A program made the translations under genes and the position numbers. Source: Nocardia farcinica (GTDB lineage: Bacteria; Actinomycetota; Actinomycetes; Mycobacteriales; Mycobacteriaceae). Taken from it: a DNA stretch of 41,291 bases. Shown piece by piece: positions 29,959-37,316 of this stretch (positions within the stretch are counted from its first letter, which is position 1; every line of letters begins with the position of its first letter). The notes under the pieces are model-generated. The model ran no database searches, was not told the DNA's origin, and saw nothing but the letters and a program-made list of their open reading frames with translations. The DNA is taken from positions 1 through 41,291 of the forward strand of contig NZ_LN868942.1 of NCBI RefSeq assembly GCF_001182745.1. Reading direction: 5' to 3'.

Positions 29959-30174
29959 ATGATGGCGGGCATGAGCGACGAGACCGACCACGCGGCCGCG
30001 ATCCGCGCCGCGCGAGCGGCCTACGACCAGGCCCGCTCGGAGTTGTTCGCCACCATCCGCGCCGCCCTCGACGATGGCGTCGGCCCGTCCGCGATCGCCC
30101 GATACAGCGACTTCACCCGCGAGTACATCGCCCGCATCCGCGATGGCAAGGGGCCCAAAGACATTCGGGGGTAG
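29959..30174 (+). CDS. Small helix-turn-helix protein divergent from the methyltransferase
   Basis: A 71-residue protein (67 if ATG 29971 is used; ATG 29962 is also possible). Residues about 12-45 form a helix (AAIRAARAAYDQARSELFATIRAAL), and residues 45-66 (GPSAIARYSDFTREYIARIRDGKG) are a short helix-turn-helix like those in small plasmid and phage regulators. It faces the methyltransferase operon across a gap with two perfect palindromes and is the likely local repressor. There is no strong Shine-Dalgarno sequence. Confidence 0.68.
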   Translation: MMAGMSDETDHAAAIRAARAAYDQARSELFATIRAALDDGVGPSAIARYSDFTREYIARIRDGKGPKDIRG

Positions 30175-30224
30175 CCCGCGGTGACGTCAGCCGCCGAACT
30201 CGGCCTGGCAGGTGAGTCCGGTGT

Positions 30225-30268
30225 CGCCGAACCGTCGACCTTTCGCTTACAAGGCGAATGGTTCGGCG
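30225..30268. terminator. Nested hairpin terminator between convergent genes
   Basis: CGCCGAACC (30225-30233) pairs with GGTTCGGCG (30260-30268), and inside it TTCGC pairs with GCGAA. It separates the small HTH gene from the convergent membrane-protein gene. Confidence 0.7.
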
Positions 30269-30285
30269 GGACGGCCTTCGGCCCG

Positions 30286-30936
30286 TTAGGGCAGCTGCGC
30301 CCATGCGGGCAGGGGTTCTTCCAGGTAGAGCAGGATGCGGATCCAGGCGGCCAGTACCAGGGCTGCGGCGATGCTGTAGGCGCCGGCGGCGATGCGGACC
30401 TGCGCGTCCCAGCCGTGGTGGTGCCAGGTGTTCCAGACCGCGTAGGCGGTGAAGCCGAACAGCACGCAGCCGATGCCCATGTAGGTCACCAGGGTCTGCA
30501 CCTTGAGCAGGATCGGTTGCCGGTCGAGGTCCATCACCTGCCGGGCACGGGCGCCGCCGAGTTCGTGGGAGGCGACGCCGAGCATCGGGAGTTTCGTGGC
30601 CGAATGCAGGCGAACTTCCAGGATGCGGATGGACTGGTTGCGGGTCAGGACCGCGCCCATGATCAGCACGTGGAAGGCAGCGACCATCCACAGCGGCACC
30701 GGCAACAGGACCGGCCACATCGCAGCGGCTTTGACGTCTTTCCACGCGGTCACGACCAAGCCCAGGTATGCGACTGCACCGGCGATGAGGGTCAGCGCCG
30801 AGGTGTTGTGCTGGGACTGATCGGCCCGATCGGCCTGGTAGAGCGCAGCCAAAGCGGTCACCTCGACCGCGTCGACCGGCGGCAGGCCCGCCGGGCCCGG
30901 CGAGCCTGCGCTCGGCGGCGGAACGGGTGCTCCCAT
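30286..30936 (-). CDS. Four-helix integral membrane protein
   Basis: A 216-residue protein with a proline-rich N-terminus (VPPPSAGSPGPAGLPP). A cytosolic-looking segment with AALYQADRADQSQHNTS is followed by about four membrane helices (TLIAGAVAYLGLVVTAW, VLLPVPLWMVAAFHVLIMGA, LVTYMGIGCVLFGFTAYAVW and SIAAALVLAAWIRILL). The central loop is charged (ELGGARARQVMDLDRQ). It resembles uncharacterised actinobacterial membrane proteins; no transporter or enzyme signature was seen. It stands alone as a minus-strand transcription unit. Confidence 0.7.
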   Translation of the reverse strand: MGAPVPPPSAGSPGPAGLPPVDAVEVTALAALYQADRADQSQHNTSALTLIAGAVAYLGLVVTAWKDVKAAAMWPVLLPVPLWMVAAFHVLIMGAVLTRNQSIRILEVRLHSATKLPMLGVASHELGGARARQVMDLDRQPILLKVQTLVTYMGIGCVLFGFTAYAVWNTWHHHGWDAQVRIAAGAYSIAAALVLAAWIRILLYLEEPLPAWAQLP

Positions 30937-31110
30937 ACTGTCCCCCGGGAAGATCAGGGCGAGCTCTGCCCGCCGTCACCGCCCAGGATAGAGGCAGCGC
31001 ATCCGCGGCCGATGTGTTTCACCGGACCCGCCCAGGCGCCACACGAAGGGCCGTCACACCTGGCATCGTGGCTCGACGCAGGGGCGTCCGAGCGGGACCG
31101 CGTTCGCGGA

Positions 31111-31923
31111 TTACATGGTGGGGGTGGAGTCGTCGAGGTCGACAACCGCTACCGCGGGTGTGGGGAGGGATTCGGAGCCGGTGAGGAACCGGTTGAAGCC
31201 GATGGCGCCGTCGCCGATGGTGCGTTCAACGATGGTCGTGGTCACGTCCTGGATGCGGCCGCCGGCGACGACGTGGTCGAGCAGGACTTCGGCCAGGCGC
31301 AGATCGGCGGTGTCGTAGTCGTGGTGGACCGAGACGTGCCGCAGACCCGGACCGGCGGAACCGAACTGGGTCTTGGCGCCGGTGAGCGCGCCATCGACGA
31401 TCAGGATCCAGACCGCGGCCGCGCAACGGTCCGCCGCGATCCGCAGCCGCCCGGCCAGGGTGCCGTGCGGGTCGCAGCCGAGCCGCTCGGCGACGTCGAA
31501 CATGCTCTCGGCCGCTCCCAGCCGCAGCAGCTGGCGCGCGACGTCGATCTCGGAGGCCTCGAACTCCTCGCACAGATCATCCAGCGGTGTCGCCTGCTCC
31601 CAGCCCTGCCGCAGTCGATCCACCATTCCCGCGTCCCAGTAGACGGTGCGGGCACGGCGAGCCAGCTCGCGCAGCGGCGACCGCCAGTCGTAGTCCGGGT
31701 CGGCCAGCACCCCGCGCAGGGCCTCGACAGCGGTGGGTCTGGTGTCGAAGTCCGGCGGGAGCATCTTGCGGCACTGCGTGGCGAGCGCGCTCACGCTCCG
31801 ACCGGCCTGCTCCGCGATCGCCTCGACCGGCAGCCCGGCACGCAGCAACTCCACCAGCTCGGCATTGCACTCGTCGGTCCACAGTTCACCGCTGCGGCGG
31901 CGTCGTCTCGGTGTTTCCGGCAT
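31111..31923 (-). CDS. Probable DNA-binding protein with trihelix/HTH N-terminus
   Basis: A 270-residue protein from ATG 31923 (GGGAGGGA upstream). After a basic stretch PRRRRRSG, residues 12-55 (ELWTDECNAELVELLRAGLPVEAIAEQAGRSVSALATQCRKML, quoted by its ends) look like a SANT/trihelix or sigma4-like DNA-binding unit. The rest is an alpha/beta domain with VWILIVDGALTGAKTQFG and a DxHYD-like polar turn (HHDYDTADLRLAE). I do not recognise that domain. The promoter region carries direct repeats and a long palindrome (32076-32119). Regulator is the most likely role. Confidence 0.6.
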   Translation of the reverse strand: MPETPRRRRRSGELWTDECNAELVELLRAGLPVEAIAEQAGRSVSALATQCRKMLPPDFDTRPTAVEALRGVLADPDYDWRSPLRELARRARTVYWDAGMVDRLRQGWEQATPLDDLCEEFEASEIDVARQLLRLGAAESMFDVAERLGCDPHGTLAGRLRIAADRCAAAVWILIVDGALTGAKTQFGSAGPGLRHVSVHHDYDTADLRLAEVLLDHVVAGGRIQDVTTTIVERTIGDGAIGFNRFLTGSESLPTPAVAVVDLDDSTPTM

Positions 31924-32075
31924 CGACAGATCCCTCCCTGACCGAATCCCCTGCGCCACATCCTGTTCCCGGCGCACACCCATGATGACGCCGACCACCG
32001 ACAGACCAACCCCGATCAGATCCACTCGCGCAGCGCGGGAACCGGCGCGCGAACCACACAGACTCCCAGCCGCGA

Positions 32076-32119
32076 ACCGGTGATGCAGGTCACACCAACC
32101 GGTGACACCTTTTGCATCT
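32076..32119. promoter_or_regulatory. Repeat-rich operator region
   Basis: ACCGGTGA occurs at 32076-32083 and 32098-32105 (22 bases apart, two helical turns). GATGCA (32082-32087) mirrors TGCATC (32113-32118). ACACCTTTTGCATCT at 32105-32119 recurs with one change at 33577-33591 and more loosely at 33509-33523. The remainder of the 31924-32211 gap holds no gene I can support. Confidence 0.5.
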
Positions 32120-32211
32120 GGGGTGTCGTTCTGGCATCGCCTGGTGGTGCGGACAGCGCTAGCGCCCGTGGCAGCAGCCGGCCAGCGCGCAGTTGCTGCC
32201 AGTGGACGCGG

Positions 32212-32472
32212 TCAGAAGAGGATGAGCAGCAGGACGAACGCCACGGCCGCGGTGACCCACCACTTCCAGTGCGTGGGCAGGATGCGTAACTCGCCGGCCT
32301 GGCCGAGCCGGTAGATGTGGTCGACGGCATCGCGTTCGCGTGGGGTCAGCGGCCGTGTTCGCGGCGGCACCACGGTGGTCAGCGGCGTGTACGGGCAGGT
32401 CGGCAGCGGGTGGTAGGTCTCCGGGCAGCGCAGGTTCAGACACCGGTACCTCGGCGGCGGGTAGTACGTCAT
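32212..32472 (-). CDS. Small tail-anchored membrane protein
   Basis: An 86-residue protein. The N-terminal 30 residues are Pro, Tyr and Cys-rich (YYPPPRYRCLNLRCPETYHPLPTCPY) and could bind zinc with Cys and His. A polar segment follows (TPRERDAVDHIYRLGQAGELR) and the protein ends in one hydrophobic helix (WWVTAAVAFVLLLILF), i.e. a tail anchor. It starts seven bases after the previous gene's stop and closes a four-gene minus-strand operon. Confidence 0.62.
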   Translation of the reverse strand: MTYYPPPRYRCLNLRCPETYHPLPTCPYTPLTTVVPPRTRPLTPRERDAVDHIYRLGQAGELRILPTHWKWWVTAAVAFVLLLILF

Positions 32473-32479
32473 CGCGTGC

Positions 32480-32707
32480 TCACCCTCTCTCCCCGGGGTC
32501 GGGGTGTGAGCGTAGCGCTTCGCGTGGGCACAGGCGCCGGACTCGGCGGCGCAGGTACAGCTGCCCGTGCACGGCCAGCACGATCCGCAACCGTGCCACC
32601 GCCCACCGCGCCCGCACCTGTTCATCGGTCATGTCGTGTTCGACGCAGACGATCACGGCGAGGTTCCCCCCGGCGACGAGGATGCCCTGAGGGTGTCCGC
32701 CTGGCAT
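32480..32707 (-). CDS. Small hypothetical protein
   Basis: A 75-residue protein (MPGGHPQGILVAGGNLAVIV...). One hydrophobic strand or helix (ILVAGGNLAVIVCVEHDM) is followed by a basic helix (ARWAVARLRIVLAVHGQLYLRRRVRRL). It lies ten bases from DUF6011 and is followed closely by the tail-anchored gene. The frame is supported mainly by operon spacing; the ribosome site is weak. Function unknown. Confidence 0.5.
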   Translation of the reverse strand: MPGGHPQGILVAGGNLAVIVCVEHDMTDEQVRARWAVARLRIVLAVHGQLYLRRRVRRLCPREALRSHPDPGERG

Positions 32708-32717
32708 GGGTGGGGGT

Positions 32718-32966
32718 TCAGCTGGCGAGGCCGAGCAGCTCGAGCAGATCGTGGGGCCCATCGCCGTCGCTGTTGCCGGCGGGGAGCTCGAACAGAGTCA
32801 ACGTCGATGTGTCGGCCGCGGCTTCGGCTGCTCGCTGCTCGGCGCGTTCACGGATCGCGCACGTCGGCCCGATCCCCTGGGCGACCGACTCCGGCGAGAG
32901 CAGCCAGCCGTGGCAGCGGCGGCAGTGCGCGACCAAGCGCACCGTGGGTCCCTCGGTGGCAGCCAT
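32718..32966 (-). CDS. DUF6011-like small zinc-binding protein
   Basis: An 82-residue protein from ATG 32966 (GGAGAGGA upstream). The core HCRRCHGWLLSPESVAQGIGPTC is the DUF6011 signature: CxxC, then SVAxGIGPxC with the third cysteine. It is expected to be a small zinc ribbon. The C-terminal half is acidic and probably disordered (ELPAGNSDGDGPHDLLELLGLAS). DUF6011 genes are common on actinobacterial phages and plasmids; role unknown. Confidence 0.75.
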   Translation of the reverse strand: MAATEGPTVRLVAHCRRCHGWLLSPESVAQGIGPTCAIRERAEQRAAEAAADTSTLTLFELPAGNSDGDGPHDLLELLGLAS

Positions 32967-33064
32967 GCGTTCCTCTCCACGGAGTGTGCCTTCGCCGCTC
33001 AGGGTGACACGACAGGCCGACACCCTGGGCGCACTTCGAGGTCGATGCACCCCTGGGTCATGGC

Positions 33065-33343
33065 TCAGCTGGTGGGCCGGTCGCAGGAAGGCAGCGTCCA
33101 GTCTGCGTGCAGCGCCAGGGCCTGCTCCAGGACGTCGGGACAGTCGGTGCCGGCGGGCAGGCGCTGATGTGCGGTGAGCAGCAGATGGTCGAAGCGGGCG
33201 CGCTCCGGGCCGGCGGCACCCCCGAGCGCGGCGACGGTGTGCAGGAACTGGTCGGCCAGCACCGCCGTCGGAAGACCGCGGTCACGGCTGTGGCGGCGCA
33301 ACAGTTGCTCGGCCGCGGCGGAGTCGAGGCCGTAGACGAGCAT
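33065..33343 (-). CDS. ANTAR-like small helical protein
   Basis: A 92-residue protein. The first 40 residues (GLDSAAAEQLLRRHSRDRGLPTAVLADQFLHTVAAL) follow the pattern of an ANTAR RNA-binding domain, with alanine/leucine-rich helices and LLRRHSRD. The usual N-terminal response-regulator or GAF part is absent. The C-terminal half is helical (FDHLLLTAHQRLPAGTDCPDVLEQALALH). It is the first gene of a four-gene minus-strand operon. RNA-based antitermination is possible from the family, but the match is weak. Confidence 0.55.
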   Translation of the reverse strand: MLVYGLDSAAAEQLLRRHSRDRGLPTAVLADQFLHTVAALGGAAGPERARFDHLLLTAHQRLPAGTDCPDVLEQALALHADWTLPSCDRPTS

Positions 33344-33509
33344 CAGCGCCCCCCTTGGCTTGCTCGACGCGCCCGCGCGATCGACGCACCCCTTCCAGAA
33401 CCTCCGCCCAACCCGGCCAGTCCGCCCGATCGCTGCCCTCGACACCCTCGCTCATCTCCGCCGTGTACCCGCCTCCGCACGCCCCAACGTCAGGTTCAAT
33501 TCGCTCGCA

Positions 33510-33538
33510 CACCTCTTGCACTTTGAGTGCAAGAGGTG
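33510..33538. promoter_or_regulatory. Perfect 13-base inverted repeat (operator or hairpin)
   Basis: CACCTCTTGCACT (33510-33522) is fully mirrored at 33526-33538 around TTG. It lies in the 301-base gap between the divergent genes at 33343 and 33645; the same gap contains ACACCTTCTGCATCT at 33577-33591. It is a likely operator for one or both genes. Confidence 0.6.
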
Positions 33539-33644
33539 GGGAATTACGTCCGACAAAACACCGTCCAGAGTCAGACACACCTTCTGCATCTCCATCCCCT
33601 CCAGGCGCGTATTTCGTCCGCCGAAACTCGGTACGGTGGGGAGA

Positions 33645-34214
33645 ATGACCCGTCCGGAGGCTCCCGAACTCTGCCCGCGCTGCGGCGAGCCCATCGTGCA
33701 GCTTCCGTTGGGTCGCCGCCGCAAGTGGTGCTCGGACTACTGCCGGCGCCGCGCCGACGAAGAGGGCCTCAAGGTCCATGAGGTCGTGCGCGAACGCGAA
33801 CGGGTGGTGTACCGGCCGGAGCGGGTCTCCCGCGAGCAGCAAATCGCCCGACTGCTCGATGATCCAGAGGCCACCGAGCAGCTGCTGCGCACCCTGGCCT
33901 ACCGGTGGCGTCACACCGCCCCGGACCCGGCCGCCCGGCAGCAGATCGCCCCGACGCTGCTGGAGTTGTGGCAGGCATTTCACGCCCGCATCGACCCGCA
34001 CACCGCCCAGCACCCACCGGCGAAGATCCCGACGGTGGCCGCTGAACAGCGCGCTGCCGTCGAACGCGTTCTGTCCTCACCTCGCTCGACCGCCAGCGTC
34101 ATCAACCGCGTCACCGACCGGCTCGACGCAGGAGAACTACGAAGCGGGCGCGATGAAGCGATCCTCAACGCCATCGCCTACCTGACCACGCGCCGGCGCT
34201 TCCCACGCCGATGA
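33645..34214 (+). CDS. Zinc-ribbon protein with helical C-terminus
   Basis: A 189-residue protein from ATG 33645 (GGGGAGA directly upstream). Residues 9-36 (CPRCGEPIVQLPLGRRRKWCSDYCRRRA) form the actinobacterial zinc ribbon with CxxC and CxxxC, as in proteins whose signature ends RRYCSDACRRRA. The remainder is helical and charged (VVRERERVVYRPERVSREQQIARLL and onward). It is probably DNA-binding. The coiled-coil protein at 39056-40294 has a similar GRGRKAEYC element, hinting at a shared plasmid domain. It is followed by a perfect 20-base palindromic terminator. Confidence 0.68.
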   Translation: MTRPEAPELCPRCGEPIVQLPLGRRRKWCSDYCRRRADEEGLKVHEVVRERERVVYRPERVSREQQIARLLDDPEATEQLLRTLAYRWRHTAPDPAARQQIAPTLLELWQAFHARIDPHTAQHPPAKIPTVAAEQRAAVERVLSSPRSTASVINRVTDRLDAGELRSGRDEAILNAIAYLTTRRRFPRR

Positions 34215-34252
34215 CGCCCGGATTCAGTCCAGCAACGAGTGAGCAAGATATC

Positions 34253-34272
34253 CCAAAACCCCGGGGTTTTGG
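34253..34272. terminator. Perfect 20-base palindrome CCAAAACCCCGGGGTTTTGG
   Basis: It lies 39 bases after the zinc-ribbon gene and 300 bases after the convergent relaxase gene. It most simply acts as a terminator or cruciform, though a role in transfer-origin structure cannot be excluded. Confidence 0.6.
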
Positions 34273-34569
34273 CGTGAGCCCGGGGACGGGCGGAAGGGGG
34301 TCGGTGACTACCCGTCCGCGCTGGGCTCGAGGGCAAGCGAGCGAAGCTCGTGCGGCAGCACCACCGCCGGGACCCCGTTCCTACCGCCCTGTTGATTCAG
34401 GGAGTCGGCAGCGAGTTCCGCAGCGCCGGTGCGAGCAAGTTCCGCAGGCTCGGCGTCGCGAGTCGGCAGCCGAGGTGGTTCCGCCGCTTTCGGGGGCCCG
34501 AGGACGGGCCACCGCGCCCCTGCGTCCTTGGCCCGTTCGCCACCCCTTGCTCATCGGCCCCGGGCAGGG
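34273..34569. other. Gene-free gap with short direct repeats
   Basis: GAGTCGGCAGC occurs at 34402-34412 and 34460-34470, and AGTTCCGCAG at 34414-34423 and 34438-34447. No supportable gene is present. It lies between the zinc-ribbon gene and the 3' end of the relaxase gene. Confidence 0.4.
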
Positions 34570-36435
34570 TCAGCGCTCGAATCCGGTGTCTCGGTTGTTG
34601 CCGCGCGCTGGTCGGGGCGGCGTTACCGGCGCCTTGGTGCTGCGAGTGGATGTGCGACGAGGCGTGGCCAGTCGTTGCAGCGTCGCCGCCTCAGCGGCTT
34701 GGCGATCTCGTGCGGCGCGTTCGTCCTCGATCGGCAGCCACGGGCGCGGCCGTGACGGGGTCATCGGCTTCTGCACTCGCCGGTTGGTGTTGGTGGCGTG
34801 CAGCGCCTTCTGGTTGAGGATCGTGTTGGTGGTGATTGCCGGGTCTTCCCCGGTGACGTGGGCATGGGCGCGGTAGGCCGCGACCCAGGCCGGCGAGCCT
34901 GGAGTCGACTCGTATGGACGGTCCGGGTTGATCCCGGCGGCGCGCATGTGGACCTCGGTCAATGCTTGGCGGGCCTGGGAGTACATCGCCTCTGCCGCCT
35001 GTGCCTGCCCGGCCGCGCGCCGTGCCTCCGCTACCGCCAGGAAGCAGTCCATCATCGCCTCGATGAGCGCGATCTGAGAGGCCTGCCGCGAGGTCGTCGA
35101 CCACAGCAGCCGCGCCGCCGCCCGCACCGAGGCCGTATCGGCACGCTCTCGGCGCGGCAGCCGCCGAGCGGGGTCGGTGTCACCGATCCGGGCGAGCTGA
35201 CGCGACAGCCGATCCATCGGGCCCGGCGCGGGCTCGGTGGATACGCTCGCGGCCGCGAACAGTCCTGCCGTCGCCGAGGCGGCGCGGCGCACCGCGGCGT
35301 GGTCCTCGGCCGGGATCGCCTGAATCCGCTGGCACCACCGGGACACGGCCGCGAGCGCCTCGGTCTGGGCCGCCGGATCCAGCGGCCTGTGCGCGCCGGC
35401 GCGGGCGCCGCGCCGGTCGCTGGCCGCCAGCAGCCGCCGCCACTCTGCTGCCGCCTCCTGCTGTGCGGTCTCGGAGGTCTCCCACCCCGCCCAGCTGCGC
35501 AGCGCGGGCAGGGTCAGATCCTTGCCCAGTTGCAGCCCCGAGTACCCGCGTGGTGTCTCCCACACGCCGGTCTCGACGTTGCGCTGGGCGGGCATGCGCA
35601 CCGAGTAGCCGACGACCTCCTCGGTGGAGTCCTTGGCGAACCGCGGCCGCACCACGATCTGCTGGGTGCGCAACTCCCGCAGCCACTCCGCCTCACTGCC
35701 CGTGGCCGCCGCCGCGGCCCGCACCCGCCGGCGCAGCGCCTCCCGGTCGGTCTCGTGTGCGCCGACGCGCTGCATGTACGCGCGTTCGGCCGGTGTCGTG
35801 GCCGCCTCGGTCTCCCCCGTCTCCCGCGACGCCAACACCCGCAGCCCGTGCTTGCGTTCGACCCTGCCCGCCGCCCGCTGCGAGCGCGGCCGGTCATACA
35901 TCATGTCCACCAGCGACCCGTCCGCACGCACCACCGACATGGCGATGTGGATGTGGTCGCAGCCGTTGCGGTTCGGCCCGTGATGCACCGCCGCCCACCG
36001 CACATCCGGCACCGCGTCCCCGGCGTCGACGAACCCCATCTCGCGCATGAAGTCGGTCGCAATCGCCTGCCACTTCTCATCCGAGAGCGCACCCTCGTCC
36101 GGGTGCAGCGCCAGCGAACAGTGCCAGGTGTTCTCATCGCTGGTGGCGGCCTCGAACGCCGCCTTGCGGCTCATGCTCTCCGCCATCAACGCGCGAGCCT
36201 TCTGATAGCTGGTGACCGACACCGGGTCACCGCGCAGCAGAACCTGGCGCGGACTGTCGAGCAGCTTGCCCAGCTCCCACGCTCGCGCCTGGTTGATCCG
36301 GCCGGCGAACACCGCCATCGTCACCGCATCCCCCGCCAACACCCGCTGGCCGACGTGTTCGTTGTAGCGGCCCGGACCCGCCAGGTACCACAACAGCCGC
36401 TTGATGTCCGAGCCCTTCGTCGAGTTCGGAATCAT
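34570..36435 (-). CDS. Conjugative relaxase (mobilisation nuclease)
   Basis: A 621-residue relaxase that would nick oriT and pilot the strand. The N-terminus MIPNSTKGSDIKRLLWYLAGPGR, the segment TWHCSLALHPDEGALSDEKW and the metal-binding DHIHIAMSVVR (His161, His163, preceded by His151-152) match the relaxase/mobilisation nuclease family of actinobacterial plasmids. A candidate catalytic Tyr lies in WYLAGPGRY. The C-terminal 400 residues are helical and presumably bind partners. ATG 36435 begins seven bases after the MobC-like stop. It would work with MobC, an oriT upstream of mobC and the coupling protein. Confidence 0.85.
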   Translation of the reverse strand: MIPNSTKGSDIKRLLWYLAGPGRYNEHVGQRVLAGDAVTMAVFAGRINQARAWELGKLLDSPRQVLLRGDPVSVTSYQKARALMAESMSRKAAFEAATSDENTWHCSLALHPDEGALSDEKWQAIATDFMREMGFVDAGDAVPDVRWAAVHHGPNRNGCDHIHIAMSVVRADGSLVDMMYDRPRSQRAAGRVERKHGLRVLASRETGETEAATTPAERAYMQRVGAHETDREALRRRVRAAAAATGSEAEWLRELRTQQIVVRPRFAKDSTEEVVGYSVRMPAQRNVETGVWETPRGYSGLQLGKDLTLPALRSWAGWETSETAQQEAAAEWRRLLAASDRRGARAGAHRPLDPAAQTEALAAVSRWCQRIQAIPAEDHAAVRRAASATAGLFAAASVSTEPAPGPMDRLSRQLARIGDTDPARRLPRRERADTASVRAAARLLWSTTSRQASQIALIEAMMDCFLAVAEARRAAGQAQAAEAMYSQARQALTEVHMRAAGINPDRPYESTPGSPAWVAAYRAHAHVTGEDPAITTNTILNQKALHATNTNRRVQKPMTPSRPRPWLPIEDERAARDRQAAEAATLQRLATPRRTSTRSTKAPVTPPRPARGNNRDTGFER

Positions 36436-36442
36436 CGCGGCC

Positions 36443-36958
36443 TCACACCCCGCCGCCGTCCACGTCGTCGATGCCGAGCACCCCGAGGTTGTCCACCCGC
36501 TCCGCCCACTCCTGCGCCGCGGCCAGCTGATCCTCACCGATCACCGACGGCGACACCGACGGCGTCTCTCCCATCACCCACCGCGCCAACGCATCCATCT
36601 GCAGCGCCGCACGCACCACCGCGGCCACCGCCAACGGCAACCCCTCGGCCAGCTCCCGGTTCTGGTGGCTGTAGCGCACCAGCTGGTTGAGGTTGTTCAG
36701 CGCCCGACGATCCTGCTCCCCCTCCTCCAGCGCCCGCAGCGCCGCAGCTGCCCGCCCGACCTCTGGGGTCGCCTTGCCCAGCGTCGTCTCCACCAGCAGC
36801 CGCGGCACCGTCATCCCAGCCGCCTCTGCCCGCACGGTGAGGTCGGCGTACTCCGAATCCGACAGCTTCACCACGCACCGGTGCGACCGCCCGCCGGCCA
36901 CGTTCGCCTGCCGCGTCCGACGCACACCGGCACGCTGATTCCGCGACTCCCCTGCCAT
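36443..36958 (-). CDS. MobC-like relaxosome accessory protein
   Basis: A 171-residue protein from ATG 36958 (GGGAGG upstream). A basic N-terminus is followed by a ribbon-helix-helix/MobC pattern (RCVVKLSDSEYADLTVRAEAAGMTVPRLLVE, quoted by its ends). A helical region with NNLNQLVRYSHQNREL comes next; LNQLARxxN-type sequences are typical of MobC. It would bind oriT and assist relaxase nicking. It is first in a two-gene operon with the relaxase, and tandem palindromes lie about 50 bases upstream. Confidence 0.8.
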   Translation of the reverse strand: MAGESRNQRAGVRRTRQANVAGGRSHRCVVKLSDSEYADLTVRAEAAGMTVPRLLVETTLGKATPEVGRAAAALRALEEGEQDRRALNNLNQLVRYSHQNRELAEGLPLAVAAVVRAALQMDALARWVMGETPSVSPSVIGEDQLAAAQEWAERVDNLGVLGIDDVDGGGV

Positions 36959-37006
36959 CCGCAGCCTCCCAACAGCCAGCGCAGCGACCACCCGACACCC
37001 GGGCGG

Positions 37007-37025
37007 GGTGCACCATTGGTGCACC
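37007..37025. promoter_or_regulatory. Tandem palindrome GGTGCACC-att-GGTGCACC
   Basis: Two identical 8-base palindromes are separated by three bases, so their centres are 11 bases apart, about one helical turn. Such spacing suits cooperative binding of a ribbon-helix-helix protein like the MobC encoded 50 bases downstream. Confidence 0.55.
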
Positions 37026-37259
37026 TAAACCTTAGCTCGCTCCCACTCATTCTGTCCCAGACTACCGACCCGGACCGTACAAGGCCGTGTCGCTGAACGG
37101 TGACCACACCGGGAGAGTGGAGCGCAGGTGCCGGACGGCCTCTCGGCACGGATCGGGGCGCGGATCCGGGTGACGCTTCCGAGTTGGGCGGTGGGTGCCC
37201 CCGGTACTGTCGCGGCGGGGTCCCTGGTTTGTTCGCGCTGCCAGGGGCTCCGCACACAG

Positions 37260-37294
37260 AAGGACCCCGCCGGGTACCCGCCGGCGGGGTCCTT
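37260..37294. terminator. Hairpin terminator after the membrane/HTH gene
   Basis: AAGGACCCCGCCGG (37260-37273) pairs perfectly with 37281-37294 around a seven-base loop, 22 bases beyond the stop of the minus-strand gene at 37317. Confidence 0.8.
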
Positions 37295-37316
37295 CGCGTT
37301 CGGTGCTGCCCGGGGT

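Larger units (their letters stand above)
36959..37316. other. Candidate oriT / mob promoter region
   Basis: This 358-base gene-free gap upstream of mobC holds the tandem palindrome at 37007-37025, an inverted repeat CCCTGG/CCAGGG (37222-37227 and 37241-37246) and the terminator at 37260-37294. Position upstream of mobC and relaxase is where oriT usually lies; no nic consensus can be named. Confidence 0.45.

Noticed and set aside
30181..31941. A 586-codon plus-strand frame across 30.2-31.9 kb
   Set aside because: It runs antisense to two well-supported genes and through a nested terminator; no coding features of its own.
34798..36690. A 630-codon plus-strand frame antisense to the relaxase
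   Set aside because: Arg/His-rich shadow; the relaxase on the other strand has clear motifs.
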